Position numbers and translations under genes: made by a program. Below, piece after piece: positions 1 through 6,964 of a stretch of 33,402 nt of DNA. Under the pieces are notes generated by a model. That model worked only from the letters and a program-made list of their open reading frames with translations, searched no databases and had not been told where the DNA came from. This DNA is from a virus, in the IMG/VR virus record IMGVR_UViG_3300012931_000055, positions 1 to 33,402 of that record, one strand, 5' to 3'. The stretch's first letter is position 1, and each line of letters begins with the position of its first letter.

Positions 1-60
1 ACTCCGCGCGAATTTTCGGGAAATTTGACTCAAAATTCTGAAAATGAGGCTTAAATAAAT

Positions 61-321
61 ATGCAAAATAAAATTTGGATAAGCACGGCAACCCCAAATA
101 TAAAAAATGATTGGATTGAAGAATTATATAGATGTTTCCTTAAACAAAAAATTTTTAGTAATCAATATTTGTGTTTTTGGCAATTTGATGAGGATGATGA
201 AAAATGCCGAGATTTGGAAAAAGAAATAAAACCAGCGAAAAAACAGGAGCTAACCAGACAAGGCAGCCTAGGAAGTCAAACGCCGGTCGAAAACCAAAGC
301 CGACAAGTTTGCATCTTTTAA
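61..321 (+). CDS. Doubtful small ORF upstream of the terminase
   Basis: An 86-codon frame opens with ATG after a weak purine stretch (GAGG, 11 bases upstream) and runs 118 bases into the small terminase gene in another frame. The first 47 residues lie in otherwise empty DNA and look plausible (aromatic and acidic). The remainder is probably just a shadow of the terminase start. No family is recognised. The first 60 bases hold no gene I can support. The position just upstream of the terminase genes is where cos or pac sites often lie, but nothing in the sequence proves one here. Confidence 0.2.
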   Translation: MQNKIWISTATPNIKNDWIEELYRCFLKQKIFSNQYLCFWQFDEDDEKCRDLEKEIKPAKKQELTRQGSLGSQTPVENQSRQVCIF

Positions 322-782
322 ATGGCAACCCGAGCAAAATTGATCTTGAAGCCAGGGCGAAAAATGAACCACAATTTGAAAAAATTTCGCCCGATTGTCC
401 AGAATATTTAGATGAATTTGCAAAAAGGGAATGGAATAGATTATCGCCGGAGCTTGAAAGATTAGGACTTCTTTCTCAGGTAGATATGGCGGCTTTTGAA
501 GCATATTGTAAAAACTATTCTACACAATGTCAAGCTGATGAAATTATCAAAAGCGAAGGATTGATTATAAGAACATATGGAATAAATAAAGATGGGGAAG
601 AATTTTTAATCAAAATTCAAAAACATCCTGCCGTCGCAATCAGATCAGACGCCTTCGAAAAAATGAAGGCGTTTTTAATTGAGTTTGGCTTCACTCCAGC
701 TAGCCGATCTCGAGTAAATGCAATTGATCCAGATAAAGAAAAGCCTAAGAAAAAAAGTGTAGGTGGTTTATTAAGTAGGTGA
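204..782 (+). CDS. terS: Phage terminase small subunit, P27 family
   Basis: Recognises phage DNA and loads the large terminase for packaging into the prohead. The basic N-terminus is followed by the GRKPKPT segment (residues 28-34) and HLLNGNPSK (37-45), which are typical of P27-type small terminases. A helical core with the conserved W-x-R-L pattern follows, and the C-terminus is lysine-rich. At 192 residues it is slightly longer than the usual 130-180. The ATG has a GAGGATGATG purine stretch just upstream. The gene lies 6 bases before the large subunit, the normal partner arrangement. Family assignment is from remembered motifs and is firm because of the neighbour. Confidence 0.93.
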   Translation: MPRFGKRNKTSEKTGANQTRQPRKSNAGRKPKPTSLHLLNGNPSKIDLEARAKNEPQFEKISPDCPEYLDEFAKREWNRLSPELERLGLLSQVDMAAFEAYCKNYSTQCQADEIIKSEGLIIRTYGINKDGEEFLIKIQKHPAVAIRSDAFEKMKAFLIEFGFTPASRSRVNAIDPDKEKPKKKSVGGLLSR

Positions 783-788
783 ACAATC

Positions 789-2462
789 ATGGAAAGCAAG
801 ATATTATATAAACCGCAAGAATTAAAATTACTTGGAAAAACGAAGGCCCAAGATGCCATAAAATTTATGACCGGGTTAAAACTAACTGAAAACTTTCATG
901 GCCAATATTTTAATCCAATTTGGTGGCAAGAAAAAGTTATTAGGGATGTATATGGTACTTTAAAACCCACAGGATATAGACAATTTACTCAAGTATATCT
1001 AGAGATTCCAAAAAAGCAAGGAAAATCCGGATTAATATCTGGAATCGGGTTAAAAGGGCTTTGCGCCGATAAAGAATATAATGCCGAAATATATACCTGC
1101 GCCGCCGATAAGAACCAAGCAAGCATTATTTATGATACATCCGTGGCAATGCTCGATCAGCTATTTGAAGACGAACCAGAACTTAAAAAAGACTTCAATA
1201 TTGTCTTATCTAAAAAACGTATTGTTTATTATCCGACTAGTAGTTTTTATCAAGTATTATCATCTGAAGCATATTCAAAGCATGGATATAAACCTTATTA
1301 CGTTTTGTTTGACGAAATACATGCTCAACCGAATCGAGACTTATTCGATGTTATGACTTTTGGAAGTGGCGATGCCAGAAAGCAGCCGCTTTTTTGGTTT
1401 ATTACAACTGCAGGAGATGACCCGGATCGACAATCAATTGGATGGGAATTACATCAAACGGCTACTGATATTTTGCTTGGCCGCCGAAAGAATCCTAATC
1501 TTTATCCAGTTATATTTGGGTTTGACCCAGAAGAATTGAGAGTTTGGAAGGGCTGGGAATATGAACAAATAGCTGATGGAGAATATGGGGAAAAAGGGGA
1601 GGAATGGAAAGATCGGCGAATTTGGGCGGCAGTTAATCCTTCTCTCGGGCATACTGTAGATCCGGAAAAATTAGAGGAAGCTTATAATGATGTAGTAGGT
1701 GCTCCTGCCAAAGAAAGGCTTTTTCAATGGCTTAGATTAAATATTTGGGTTCGTTATAAACTTACAAAATGGTTTCCACAATCAAAATGGGATGCTTCGG
1801 CAGGAATGGTAATACCCGAAAAGTTAAAAGGCCGTGTTTGCTATGGAGGGTTAGATTTATCGTCAAAAATAGATATATCTGCATTTAAATTGCTTTTTCC
1901 GCCAACTAAGGATGATCCTAAATGGCGGTCATTATCTTATTTCTGGATACCACTTGAAAATTTAAAAGAAAGAGTTAAATCCGATGGTGTTCTTTATGAT
2001 GAGTGGATGCATCAAGGATTTATAAAAGCTACCGAAGGTAATGCAATTGATTACGCTTGCATCGAGCAAGACATACTTAGGGCTATTGATAATTTTGATT
2101 TAAAAGGGATTGGGTTTGATCCTTGGAATGCCTATCAATTGGCTCAAGATTTAACGGAAAAAGGTATTTTAATGGTTGAAATTCGGCAAGGGTATAAATC
2201 GTTGTCCGAGCCAATGAAACTTCTTGAAGGATTAATCATAGATAAAAAATATAATCATGGCGGGAACCCGGTTGATCGCTGGATGTTTGGTAATGTTGAT
2301 GTGAGACGGGATGAAAACGACAACGTGAGGCCAATTAAAGATAAAAAAGGCAAAAATAGAATTGATGGTATTGTAGCCTTGATTATTGCAATGGCGGTTA
2401 GTGTATTCGCTGAACCTGTTAAAAAATCCGTCTATGAAACCCGAGCGTCATTTAGATTATAA
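789..2462 (+). CDS. terL: Phage terminase large subunit (ATPase-nuclease)
   Basis: Motor that translocates DNA into the prohead and cuts the concatemer. The ATPase domain shows a Walker A variant IPKKQGKS (residues 73-80) and Walker B YYVLFDE with the catalytic Glu at 176, followed by HAQP. A coupling motif ITTAG lies at 205-209. The C-terminal RNase H-like nuclease shows acidic residues in GLDLS (D355), GFDPW (D444) and RIDGIVAL (D526). The length of 557 residues is normal for the HK97/P27-linked Terminase_1 group. All key residues are present, so the gene appears intact. It follows the small subunit directly and belongs to the late packaging module. Confidence 0.97.
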   Translation: MESKILYKPQELKLLGKTKAQDAIKFMTGLKLTENFHGQYFNPIWWQEKVIRDVYGTLKPTGYRQFTQVYLEIPKKQGKSGLISGIGLKGLCADKEYNAEIYTCAADKNQASIIYDTSVAMLDQLFEDEPELKKDFNIVLSKKRIVYYPTSSFYQVLSSEAYSKHGYKPYYVLFDEIHAQPNRDLFDVMTFGSGDARKQPLFWFITTAGDDPDRQSIGWELHQTATDILLGRRKNPNLYPVIFGFDPEELRVWKGWEYEQIADGEYGEKGEEWKDRRIWAAVNPSLGHTVDPEKLEEAYNDVVGAPAKERLFQWLRLNIWVRYKLTKWFPQSKWDASAGMVIPEKLKGRVCYGGLDLSSKIDISAFKLLFPPTKDDPKWRSLSYFWIPLENLKERVKSDGVLYDEWMHQGFIKATEGNAIDYACIEQDILRAIDNFDLKGIGFDPWNAYQLAQDLTEKGILMVEIRQGYKSLSEPMKLLEGLIIDKKYNHGGNPVDRWMFGNVDVRRDENDNVRPIKDKKGKNRIDGIVALIIAMAVSVFAEPVKKSVYETRASFRL

Positions 2463-2465
2463 CTT

Positions 2466-2526
2466 TTGCCCCGCATTTTATGAGCTATGGACACAACACC
2501 ATGGCCCTCCTTTATTTGCGGGGCAA
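2466..2526. other. Long imperfect hairpin after terL
   Basis: A perfect 9-base inverted repeat TTGCCCCGC / GCGGGGCAA (2466-2474 and 2518-2526) encloses 43 bases. An inner imperfect stem lies around 2482-2490 and 2499-2509. No U-tract follows, so it is not a standard intrinsic terminator. It sits between terL and the small zinc-ribbon gene and could be an RNA processing or stability element, or a boundary of the inserted island. Confidence 0.55.
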
Positions 2527-2547
2527 TTAATTTAAAAGAGGTGTTAA

Positions 2548-2745
2548 ATGTCAGCTAAACAACTTTTGATATGCCCTTTCTGTGGCGCGGGTCAGGGTGA
2601 AATCGGTAGCCGAATAACCTACCGGCGCAAACGTGGAGCAGTCCATTTTGAGCCTCAGGGAGAGTTCCAGCTCGATTGCTATGGATGCGGAAAAAGTAGT
2701 ATATTTAAAAGGTCGCCAAATGGCGATCTTATTTTTGTTCGGTAG
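2548..2745 (+). CDS. Small zinc-ribbon protein
   Basis: A 65-residue protein with two Cys pairs, CPFCG (C9, C12) and CYGCG (C44, C47), spaced as in a zinc ribbon. The intervening stretch is basic (TYRRKRG), which suggests nucleic-acid contact. The RBS AGAGGTG lies 8 bases before ATG. Its 3' end overlaps the end of the reverse-strand RHH gene by 17 bases. The function is unknown. Small zinc-ribbon proteins are common near phage terminases, but no role can be read from sequence alone. Confidence 0.75.
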   Translation: MSAKQLLICPFCGAGQGEIGSRITYRRKRGAVHFEPQGEFQLDCYGCGKSSIFKRSPNGDLIFVR

Positions 2746-2881
2746 AATGTTTTTCCATATATTCTTTTAAAGCTTTTTCAATTAATGCCGTAACACTCAA
2801 ATCATATTGAACGGCAAAAAGTTTTACTTGTTTATGAAACTCCGGATCAACAAGAATATGAATTTTCCCAGATGGTGACAT
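2729..2881 (-). CDS. Ribbon-helix-helix (CopG/Arc-like) regulator
   Basis: A 50-residue protein starting MSPSGKIHILVDPEF. It has a short basic beta-strand (KIHILV), helix A (EFHKQVKLFAVQYD), a turn with S-V-T, and helix B (ALIEKALKEYMEK), the RHH_1 fold pattern. The chosen ATG at 2881 has AAGGAG 9 bases upstream. An upstream in-frame ATG would place the RBS inside the gene. It is transcribed away from the plus-strand gene at 3003, and both promoters lie in the 110 bases between. RHH proteins usually bind repeats in their own promoter, so autoregulation and control of the divergent genes is likely (inference). Confidence 0.8.
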   Translation of the reverse strand: MSPSGKIHILVDPEFHKQVKLFAVQYDLSVTALIEKALKEYMEKHSTEQK

Positions 2882-2901
2882 ATGCAACACTCCTTTATTA
2901 A

Positions 2902-2930
2902 AATATAACATATGGTAATACAAATGTCAA
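2902..2930 (-). promoter_or_regulatory. Sigma-70 type promoter for the RHH gene
   Basis: Read on the minus strand: -35 TTGACA (2930-2925), 17-base spacer, -10 TATATT (2907-2902), then AAGGAG and the start at 2881. The consensus -35 and ideal spacing support it. Confidence 0.75.
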
Positions 2931-2936
2931 TTTGTA
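2919..2936. promoter_or_regulatory. Putative operator, inverted repeat TACAAAT-4-ATTTGTA
   Basis: Seven-base arms at 2919-2925 and 2930-2936 flank GTCA and overlap the -35 box of the reverse-strand promoter. The position fits a repressor site for the adjacent RHH protein; binding is inferred. Confidence 0.5.
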
Positions 2937-2938
2937 CA

Positions 2939-2967
2939 TTGACCCATTTATATAAATGTGGTATAAT
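2939..2967 (+). promoter_or_regulatory. Sigma-70 type promoter for the 3003 gene
   Basis: -35 TTGACC (2939-2944), 17-base spacer, -10 TATAAT (2962-2967) preceded by TGG (extended -10). It lies 36 bases before the TTG start at 3003. Confidence 0.8.
2945..2958. promoter_or_regulatory. 14-base palindrome in the promoter spacer (operator candidate)
   Basis: CATTTATATAAATG is a perfect palindrome that fills most of the spacer between -35 and -10 of the plus-strand promoter. A protein bound here would block RNA polymerase. The RHH protein encoded next door is the obvious candidate, but a winged-helix protein (3635 gene) is also possible. Confidence 0.55.
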
Positions 2968-3002
2968 ATATTATATAATAAATTTACGAAGGAGTGGTTA
3001 CG

Positions 3003-3632
3003 TTGACCCGAAAAGTAGAAGCGGTTATTGACGTTGAAAATTTAATTATTTCTAAACCAAAAAAATATTTGGTTACAATTCAAAGCTCAGGAGGAATTTT
3101 ATTCAATCGAATGTTGGCCGCGGGGGTACAAGAAACTGAGGAAACAGATCAGGCCAAGATTAGCCGGGCAGATAAAGAAAAATTAATATGGCGAGATAAG
3201 CTTTATTTTGACGGAGAAGATAACGTTTTTATTCCGGGCGAAAATATCCATGAATGCCTCAAAGATGGGTCAAAATATTGGGGGCAAAAAATACCGGGCG
3301 AAGGCAACAAAACATATACCGACATAATTAGTTCGGCGGTGGTGGTTGAAAATATTGATTTGGGGATGAAGAAAGACGATGATAGGATTATTCCTTTTGG
3401 GAAAATGGTTAACGGTAATCCTTCGAAAGGGAAAAAGTCCGGATGTAAAGTATATAAAATTCGTCCTCTGCTGATGCCGTGGGGTGGAAGTTTTATCTTG
3501 CATTCTTTTGACGCACGGATGAGCATTTCGATTTTAAAAACGGTCATTTCATACGCCGGAACGTTCAGAGGGTTAGGCGATTGGCGTCCAACATATGGAA
3601 GGTTTGAATTGATTAATATTAAGGAGGTTTAA
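3003..3632 (+). CDS. Unnamed phage protein with IPGENI and GLGDWRP motifs
   Basis: A 209-residue protein. The start is the TTG at 3003, which has AAGGAG 8 bases upstream; a GTG at 2994 would overlap that RBS. Visible marks are LYFDGEDNVFIPGENIHECL near residue 70-90 and a C-terminal glycine-aromatic motif GLGDWRPTYGRFEL at about 190-203. From memory, proteins with the same IPGENI and GLGDWRP-x-YGRF signatures recur in many phages without an assigned function. The glycine-rich loop near the C-terminus superficially recalls RAMP-fold proteins, which is only a suggestion. It is the first gene behind a strong promoter and is followed 2 bases later by the winged-helix-like gene, so the two probably act together. 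Confidence 0.75.
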   Translation: MTRKVEAVIDVENLIISKPKKYLVTIQSSGGILFNRMLAAGVQETEETDQAKISRADKEKLIWRDKLYFDGEDNVFIPGENIHECLKDGSKYWGQKIPGEGNKTYTDIISSAVVVENIDLGMKKDDDRIIPFGKMVNGNPSKGKKSGCKVYKIRPLLMPWGGSFILHSFDARMSISILKTVISYAGTFRGLGDWRPTYGRFELINIKEV

Positions 3633-3634
3633 TA

Positions 3635-4114
3635 ATGGTGAAAGTAAAAGAAGTCATTGAACAAGCTGCTGAAAATATATCACACATGAAACCCGGAACA
3701 ATTGTATTGCGCGATGCGTTGGAAGCCCTTCTGGGAATAACGAATATAGATTGGGAAGAAGACAAATATAGATCGAGAGTGCAAAGGCTGATTGAATGCT
3801 TAGAAAAAGAATATCATATTTTTTTAAAATGTGATAACGGTAATGGGTATAAAATTTTGCAGCCTGGTGATGAAATTGAACTTATAAGCGACAAATTTAA
3901 TAAAGCAACTAAAAGAGTCGTAAAAGTACAGCAAAAAATTCCAATGATTAACATCGGGGCAATAAAAGATCCGGTTAAACGTGACCGGACGATACACGAG
4001 GCACAAAGAATTATGATGACTCAATTGCTGTATCCTAAAGGCGTATATTTGACGAAAGAAAATTTAATTTCTGAAAATGCAAGCCGGGATAATAAACAAC
4101 AAAAAGCAATATAA
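3635..4114 (+). CDS. Winged-helix-like DNA-binding protein, hypothetical
   Basis: A 159-residue soluble protein. Residues about 20-75 look like a winged helix: an N-terminal helix, KYRSRVQRLIECLEKEY as the recognition-helix region, then a beta-wing ending GNGYKILQPGD, similar to phage and OmpR-type C-terminal wHTH domains. The C-terminal half is basic and helical (PVKRDRTIHEAQRIMMTQLL). An AGGAGG RBS precedes ATG. It is coupled to the 3003 gene and directly precedes the pentamer array, so it could bind the array or the island promoter; both ideas are inference. Confidence 0.65.
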   Translation: MVKVKEVIEQAAENISHMKPGTIVLRDALEALLGITNIDWEEDKYRSRVQRLIECLEKEYHIFLKCDNGNGYKILQPGDEIELISDKFNKATKRVVKVQQKIPMINIGAIKDPVKRDRTIHEAQRIMMTQLLYPKGVYLTKENLISENASRDNKQQKAI

Positions 4115-4116
4115 AA

Positions 4117-4460
4117 CATGGTTCATGGCCAGGCGGGGCTTGGCAAGGCTTGGCAAGGCCGGGCCGGGCTTGGCAAGGCAGGGTTCAAGGCATGACCAGG
4201 CGGGGCGAGGCGAGGCAAGGCATGGTTCATGGCATGGCGCGGCGAGGCCTGGCGAGGCATGGCAAGGCTTGGTATGGTTCAAGGCAAGGCCGGGCCGGGC
4301 GAGGCATGGCTTGGCATGGCATGGCATGGTTCGAGGCAGGGCCAGGCAGGGCGAGGCATGGCTTGGCATGGCTTGGCATGGCTTGGCGTGGCAGGGTTCA
4401 CGGCTGGGCAAGGCAGGGCAAGGTTGGGCATGGCTTGGCAAGGCTTGGCATGGCATGGTA
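4117..4460. repeat. G-rich CNNGG pentanucleotide array with TTCNNGG interruptions
   Basis: About 60 consecutive units of form CNNGG (mostly CATGG, CTTGG, CAAGG, CGAGG, CCGGG) fill the gap between the winged-helix gene and a terminator. At six places a 7-base unit TTCNNGG replaces a pentamer (TTC at 4122, 4184, 4226, 4278, 4330, 4397). The intervals of 62, 42, 52, 52 and 67 are all 5n+2. The plus strand has GG every five bases, so two-tier G-quadruplex potential is continuous. GC content is far above the flanks. Frames through it stay open only because the unit lacks stop triplets; I do not consider them genes. Confidence 0.95.
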
Positions 4461-4499
4461 AGTAATAAATTAAAAATTTAATATTTGTGTGGCTTTGTT

Positions 4500-4544
4500 G
4501 GCCCTATCTCTTAACTTAACGGTTGAGAGGTAGGGCCTTTTTTT
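4500..4544 (+). terminator. Strong intrinsic terminator after the pentamer array
   Basis: A 16-bp stem (4500-4515 with 4522-4537, two G-U pairs) with a 6-base loop is followed by seven T. It ends the island transcript before the portal module. Confidence 0.9.
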
Positions 4545-4566
4545 ATTGTCTAAAAGGAGGTTATCA

Positions 4567-4842
4567 ATGGAATATACTTTGTTAATTCCTGGTTTAATTA
4601 TCGGTCTTTTACTTTTTATCATGCTAAACAATCGCTTCAAATTGATAAAAAAGCCCAAAATTAAGCTTCCAAAATGGCGGTTTAATGTTGATAAATTCGA
4701 CAATTTTATCCTTAATGCCGGTTTTATCGGTTTTTTTTGTATGCTGTTTGTCGGGATTAAGGGTTTCGATTGGCGATTAGCTTGTATAATCTGCGGCGGG
4801 GCCGGCTTGTGGTTCTGTTTCCCGCGGGGGGAGGCGAAATAA
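4567..4842 (+). CDS. Small membrane protein upstream of portal
   Basis: A 91-residue protein with three hydrophobic segments at about residues 4-21, 48-64 and 69-85, separated by a lysine-rich stretch (KLIKKPKIKLPK). The ATG at 4567 has AAGGAGG 6 bases upstream; a TTG at 4546 lies before the RBS and is rejected. The family is not recognised. It starts the portal operon just after the terminator, an unusual place for a membrane protein, and may act in superinfection exclusion or DNA entry (speculative). Confidence 0.75.
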   Translation: MEYTLLIPGLIIGLLLFIMLNNRFKLIKKPKIKLPKWRFNVDKFDNFILNAGFIGFFCMLFVGIKGFDWRLACIICGGAGLWFCFPRGEAK

Positions 4843-4845
4843 TGA

Positions 4846-6147
4846 ATGAGTTTTATAAATCGACAAGCTAAAATGATTAGAAATTCTTGGCAGCCCGAAA
4901 CGCTACAAGAATTGGACAATCGAATAATGGGTAGAGGAGGAATGCCAACCACTACAGGGCTTTATGTTGGAGAACAGACTTCTCTAAATCTAATCGAAGT
5001 CCAAAAGTGTGTAAATGTTTTGGCCAGAACGGAGGGATGTCTTGAGACCAAAATTTTCAAATGGTCGGATACGGCACGGCGAAAAAAAGAAGAAGCCTGG
5101 GCACATCCACTTTATGAACTATTGGTTATAGCTCCAAACAACGAAACCGACGCTCAAAGTTATACCGAAACTGAATCTTTGTTTTTGTCGCTGTGGGGTA
5201 ATCATGCATCTATTATAACCAGAAATACTAGTCGTAATAGAAATATCACTGAGCTTTATCAATGGAAATGGTGGGAAGTCCGGGTGAAACGGGACAAAGA
5301 AACCAATGAGTTATTTTATGAACATTGGGAGCGAGGCAAATGGGAACCATATCCTGCTGAAAAAATATTTCATATTAATTGCATGGGGTACGATGGAGTT
5401 GTTGGGCTGTCAGTAATTGGCATGGCATGCGAACATGTAGCCCAAGGATTGGCAATGTCGGAATTCTCTAATCGGTTTTTCGGGAATGGAATGCATACCA
5501 ATCTGGTTTTGGAAAGCCCCAATGCTCTTAGCGATATCGTTCGCAAAAATTTGGGTACAGCATTAAAAGAAATGCATACAGGATTAAGCCATTCTTGGGA
5601 ACCGTTTATTTTGGAAGAAGGGACCAAATGGGCAACCGTCCCGATGTCGTTTGTTGATGCTCAATTTGTCGACATGATGAAGCTTAACAAAATTGATATT
5701 GATGGAATGTTTGGAGTTCCGCCGCCATTGGTCGGGAGTAGTTACGATGGATTAACGTACAGCAATGTTGAGCAGCTAAGTTTGACCTATGTCCTATATA
5801 CGCTTTTGCCGATTGTAACCCGGCGCGAACGGATGATGAACTGGAAACTTTTAACCCGCCAAGAGAGAGAAGCGGGTTATTTTGTTCAAACCAATATCAA
5901 TACGCTTCTTCGCGCTGATGCTAAGGCCAGGGGCGAATATTTCAAAAATAAAATTCAGAATGGCGGTATGTCGCCAAATGATTGGCGCAAGGAAGATAAT
6001 GAAAATCCAATTCCAGGGGCTGCCGGGGATGCTTATTTCGCCAACGGCAATTTTAGAACTCTTGATCAGATTTTGGCGAATGACATAGGCAACAAAAGCA
6101 GCAATTCAAATAATCAAAACGGAGGTGAAAACAATGCAACAGAGTAA
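4846..6147 (+). CDS. Phage portal protein, HK97 type
   Basis: Forms the dodecameric ring at one vertex through which DNA enters and leaves and on which the head assembles. The 433-residue sequence carries the family pattern: N-terminal VQKCVNVLARTEGCLETKIF, HPLYELLVIAPNN, a clip region around IITRNTSRN, FHINCMGYDGVVGLSVIG, FFGNGMHTNLVLE and the segment DGMFGVPPPLVG. The C-terminus is low-complexity Asn-rich. The length is normal (400-450). It sits before the protease, the standard head-module order. The end overlaps the protease start. Confidence 0.95.
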   Translation: MSFINRQAKMIRNSWQPETLQELDNRIMGRGGMPTTTGLYVGEQTSLNLIEVQKCVNVLARTEGCLETKIFKWSDTARRKKEEAWAHPLYELLVIAPNNETDAQSYTETESLFLSLWGNHASIITRNTSRNRNITELYQWKWWEVRVKRDKETNELFYEHWERGKWEPYPAEKIFHINCMGYDGVVGLSVIGMACEHVAQGLAMSEFSNRFFGNGMHTNLVLESPNALSDIVRKNLGTALKEMHTGLSHSWEPFILEEGTKWATVPMSFVDAQFVDMMKLNKIDIDGMFGVPPPLVGSSYDGLTYSNVEQLSLTYVLYTLLPIVTRRERMMNWKLLTRQEREAGYFVQTNINTLLRADAKARGEYFKNKIQNGGMSPNDWRKEDNENPIPGAAGDAYFANGNFRTLDQILANDIGNKSSNSNNQNGGENNATE

Positions 6148-6964
6148 AGTCGTCTGGAATTTTAAAAATAAAACAAAAGATGATGCGGATCTCTATTTAT
6201 ATGAAGAGATAGGAGAAAATTGGTGGAGCAACAGCAAAAGCGCCAAACAATTTAAGGAAGACCTTGACTCACTAGGCGATATTAAAAATTTGAACATTTA
6301 TATTAACAGCCCTGGTGGTGATGTTTTTGACGGTATGGCGATTTATAATATTTTAAAGCGACATAAGGCCTATAAAACAGTTCATGTCGATGGGTTGGCC
6401 GCCTCAATTGCTTCTGTAATTGCTTTGGCTGGTGACAAAGTGATAATTCCGAGTAACGCCTATTTTATGGTTCATCGCGCCTGGAGCATAACCTGGGGCA
6501 ATAAAAATGATATGTTCAAAATGGCCGAAGACCTAGAAAAAATTGATGAAGGGATTATCAATGTTTATTTTGCCAAAACCGGGTTAACTCGATTGGAAAT
6601 TGAGCAACTTATGGACAACGAAACATGGATGACCGGGGAAGAAGCCAAGGAATATGGATTCGCCGATGAAGTAGAGCAAGAAAAGAAAGTCGCCGCTTGC
6701 ATAAAAGGCGATTTTGTTATTTTTAATGGCAAAAAATTTAACGTTAAAGATTTTCGATACAAGAATCTTCCTAAATTGGCTGAAGCCGAGCCGGAAGAAA
6801 GACCGGAGGAATTCGAAGAGCCCGAACAACCTAATCCTCCTAAAGAGGACAATAAACCCGAAGAGAACCCCCCTCAACCGAGCGGGGTTTTTGATTTGCA
6901 AAAACATATTGCAAAAATAAATCAATTAACCGAAAGGAGAAAAAACCATGAACGAAAAGCTTAA
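6134..6964 (+). CDS. ClpP-like prohead protease
   Basis: Serine protease expected to cleave the scaffold or N-terminus of the capsid during maturation. ClpP hallmarks are visible: INSPGGDVFDGMAIYN (residues 58-72), the nucleophile Ser91 in GLAASIAS, His114 in FMVHRAW, and an acidic residue near 161 in LMDNETWMT. The segment EEAKEYGFADEV (169-180) closes the domain. The C-terminal third is a Pro/Glu-rich linker and a short helix. The ATG at 6134 has GGAGGTGA immediately upstream; a GTG at 6125 is inside that RBS. It overlaps portal by 14 bases and capsid by 17. Confidence 0.93.
   Translation: MQQSKVVWNFKNKTKDDADLYLYEEIGENWWSNSKSAKQFKEDLDSLGDIKNLNIYINSPGGDVFDGMAIYNILKRHKAYKTVHVDGLAASIASVIALAGDKVIIPSNAYFMVHRAWSITWGNKNDMFKMAEDLEKIDEGIINVYFAKTGLTRLEIEQLMDNETWMTGEEAKEYGFADEVEQEKKVAACIKGDFVIFNGKKFNVKDFRYKNLPKLAEAEPEERPEEFEEPEQPNPPKEDNKPEENPPQPSGVFDLQKHIAKINQLTERRKNHERKA

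Noticed and set aside
1-60. cos site at the window start
   Set aside because: Short GC-rich stretches (CCGCGCG, TTTTCGGG) precede the terminase, but nothing defines cohesive ends and the window edge may be arbitrary.
2882-2923. Longer RHH protein starting MYYHMLYF
   Set aside because: The extension contains the promoter -10 and the RBS, so it would not be transcribed and translated from this promoter.
4064-4481. Several long open frames on both strands through the pentamer array (products rich in Gly, Ala, Arg, Trp or Cys, Pro, Leu)
   Set aside because: The CNNGG unit contains almost no stop triplets in any frame, so open frames are automatic. The products are simple pentapeptide repeats with no RBS-supported start.
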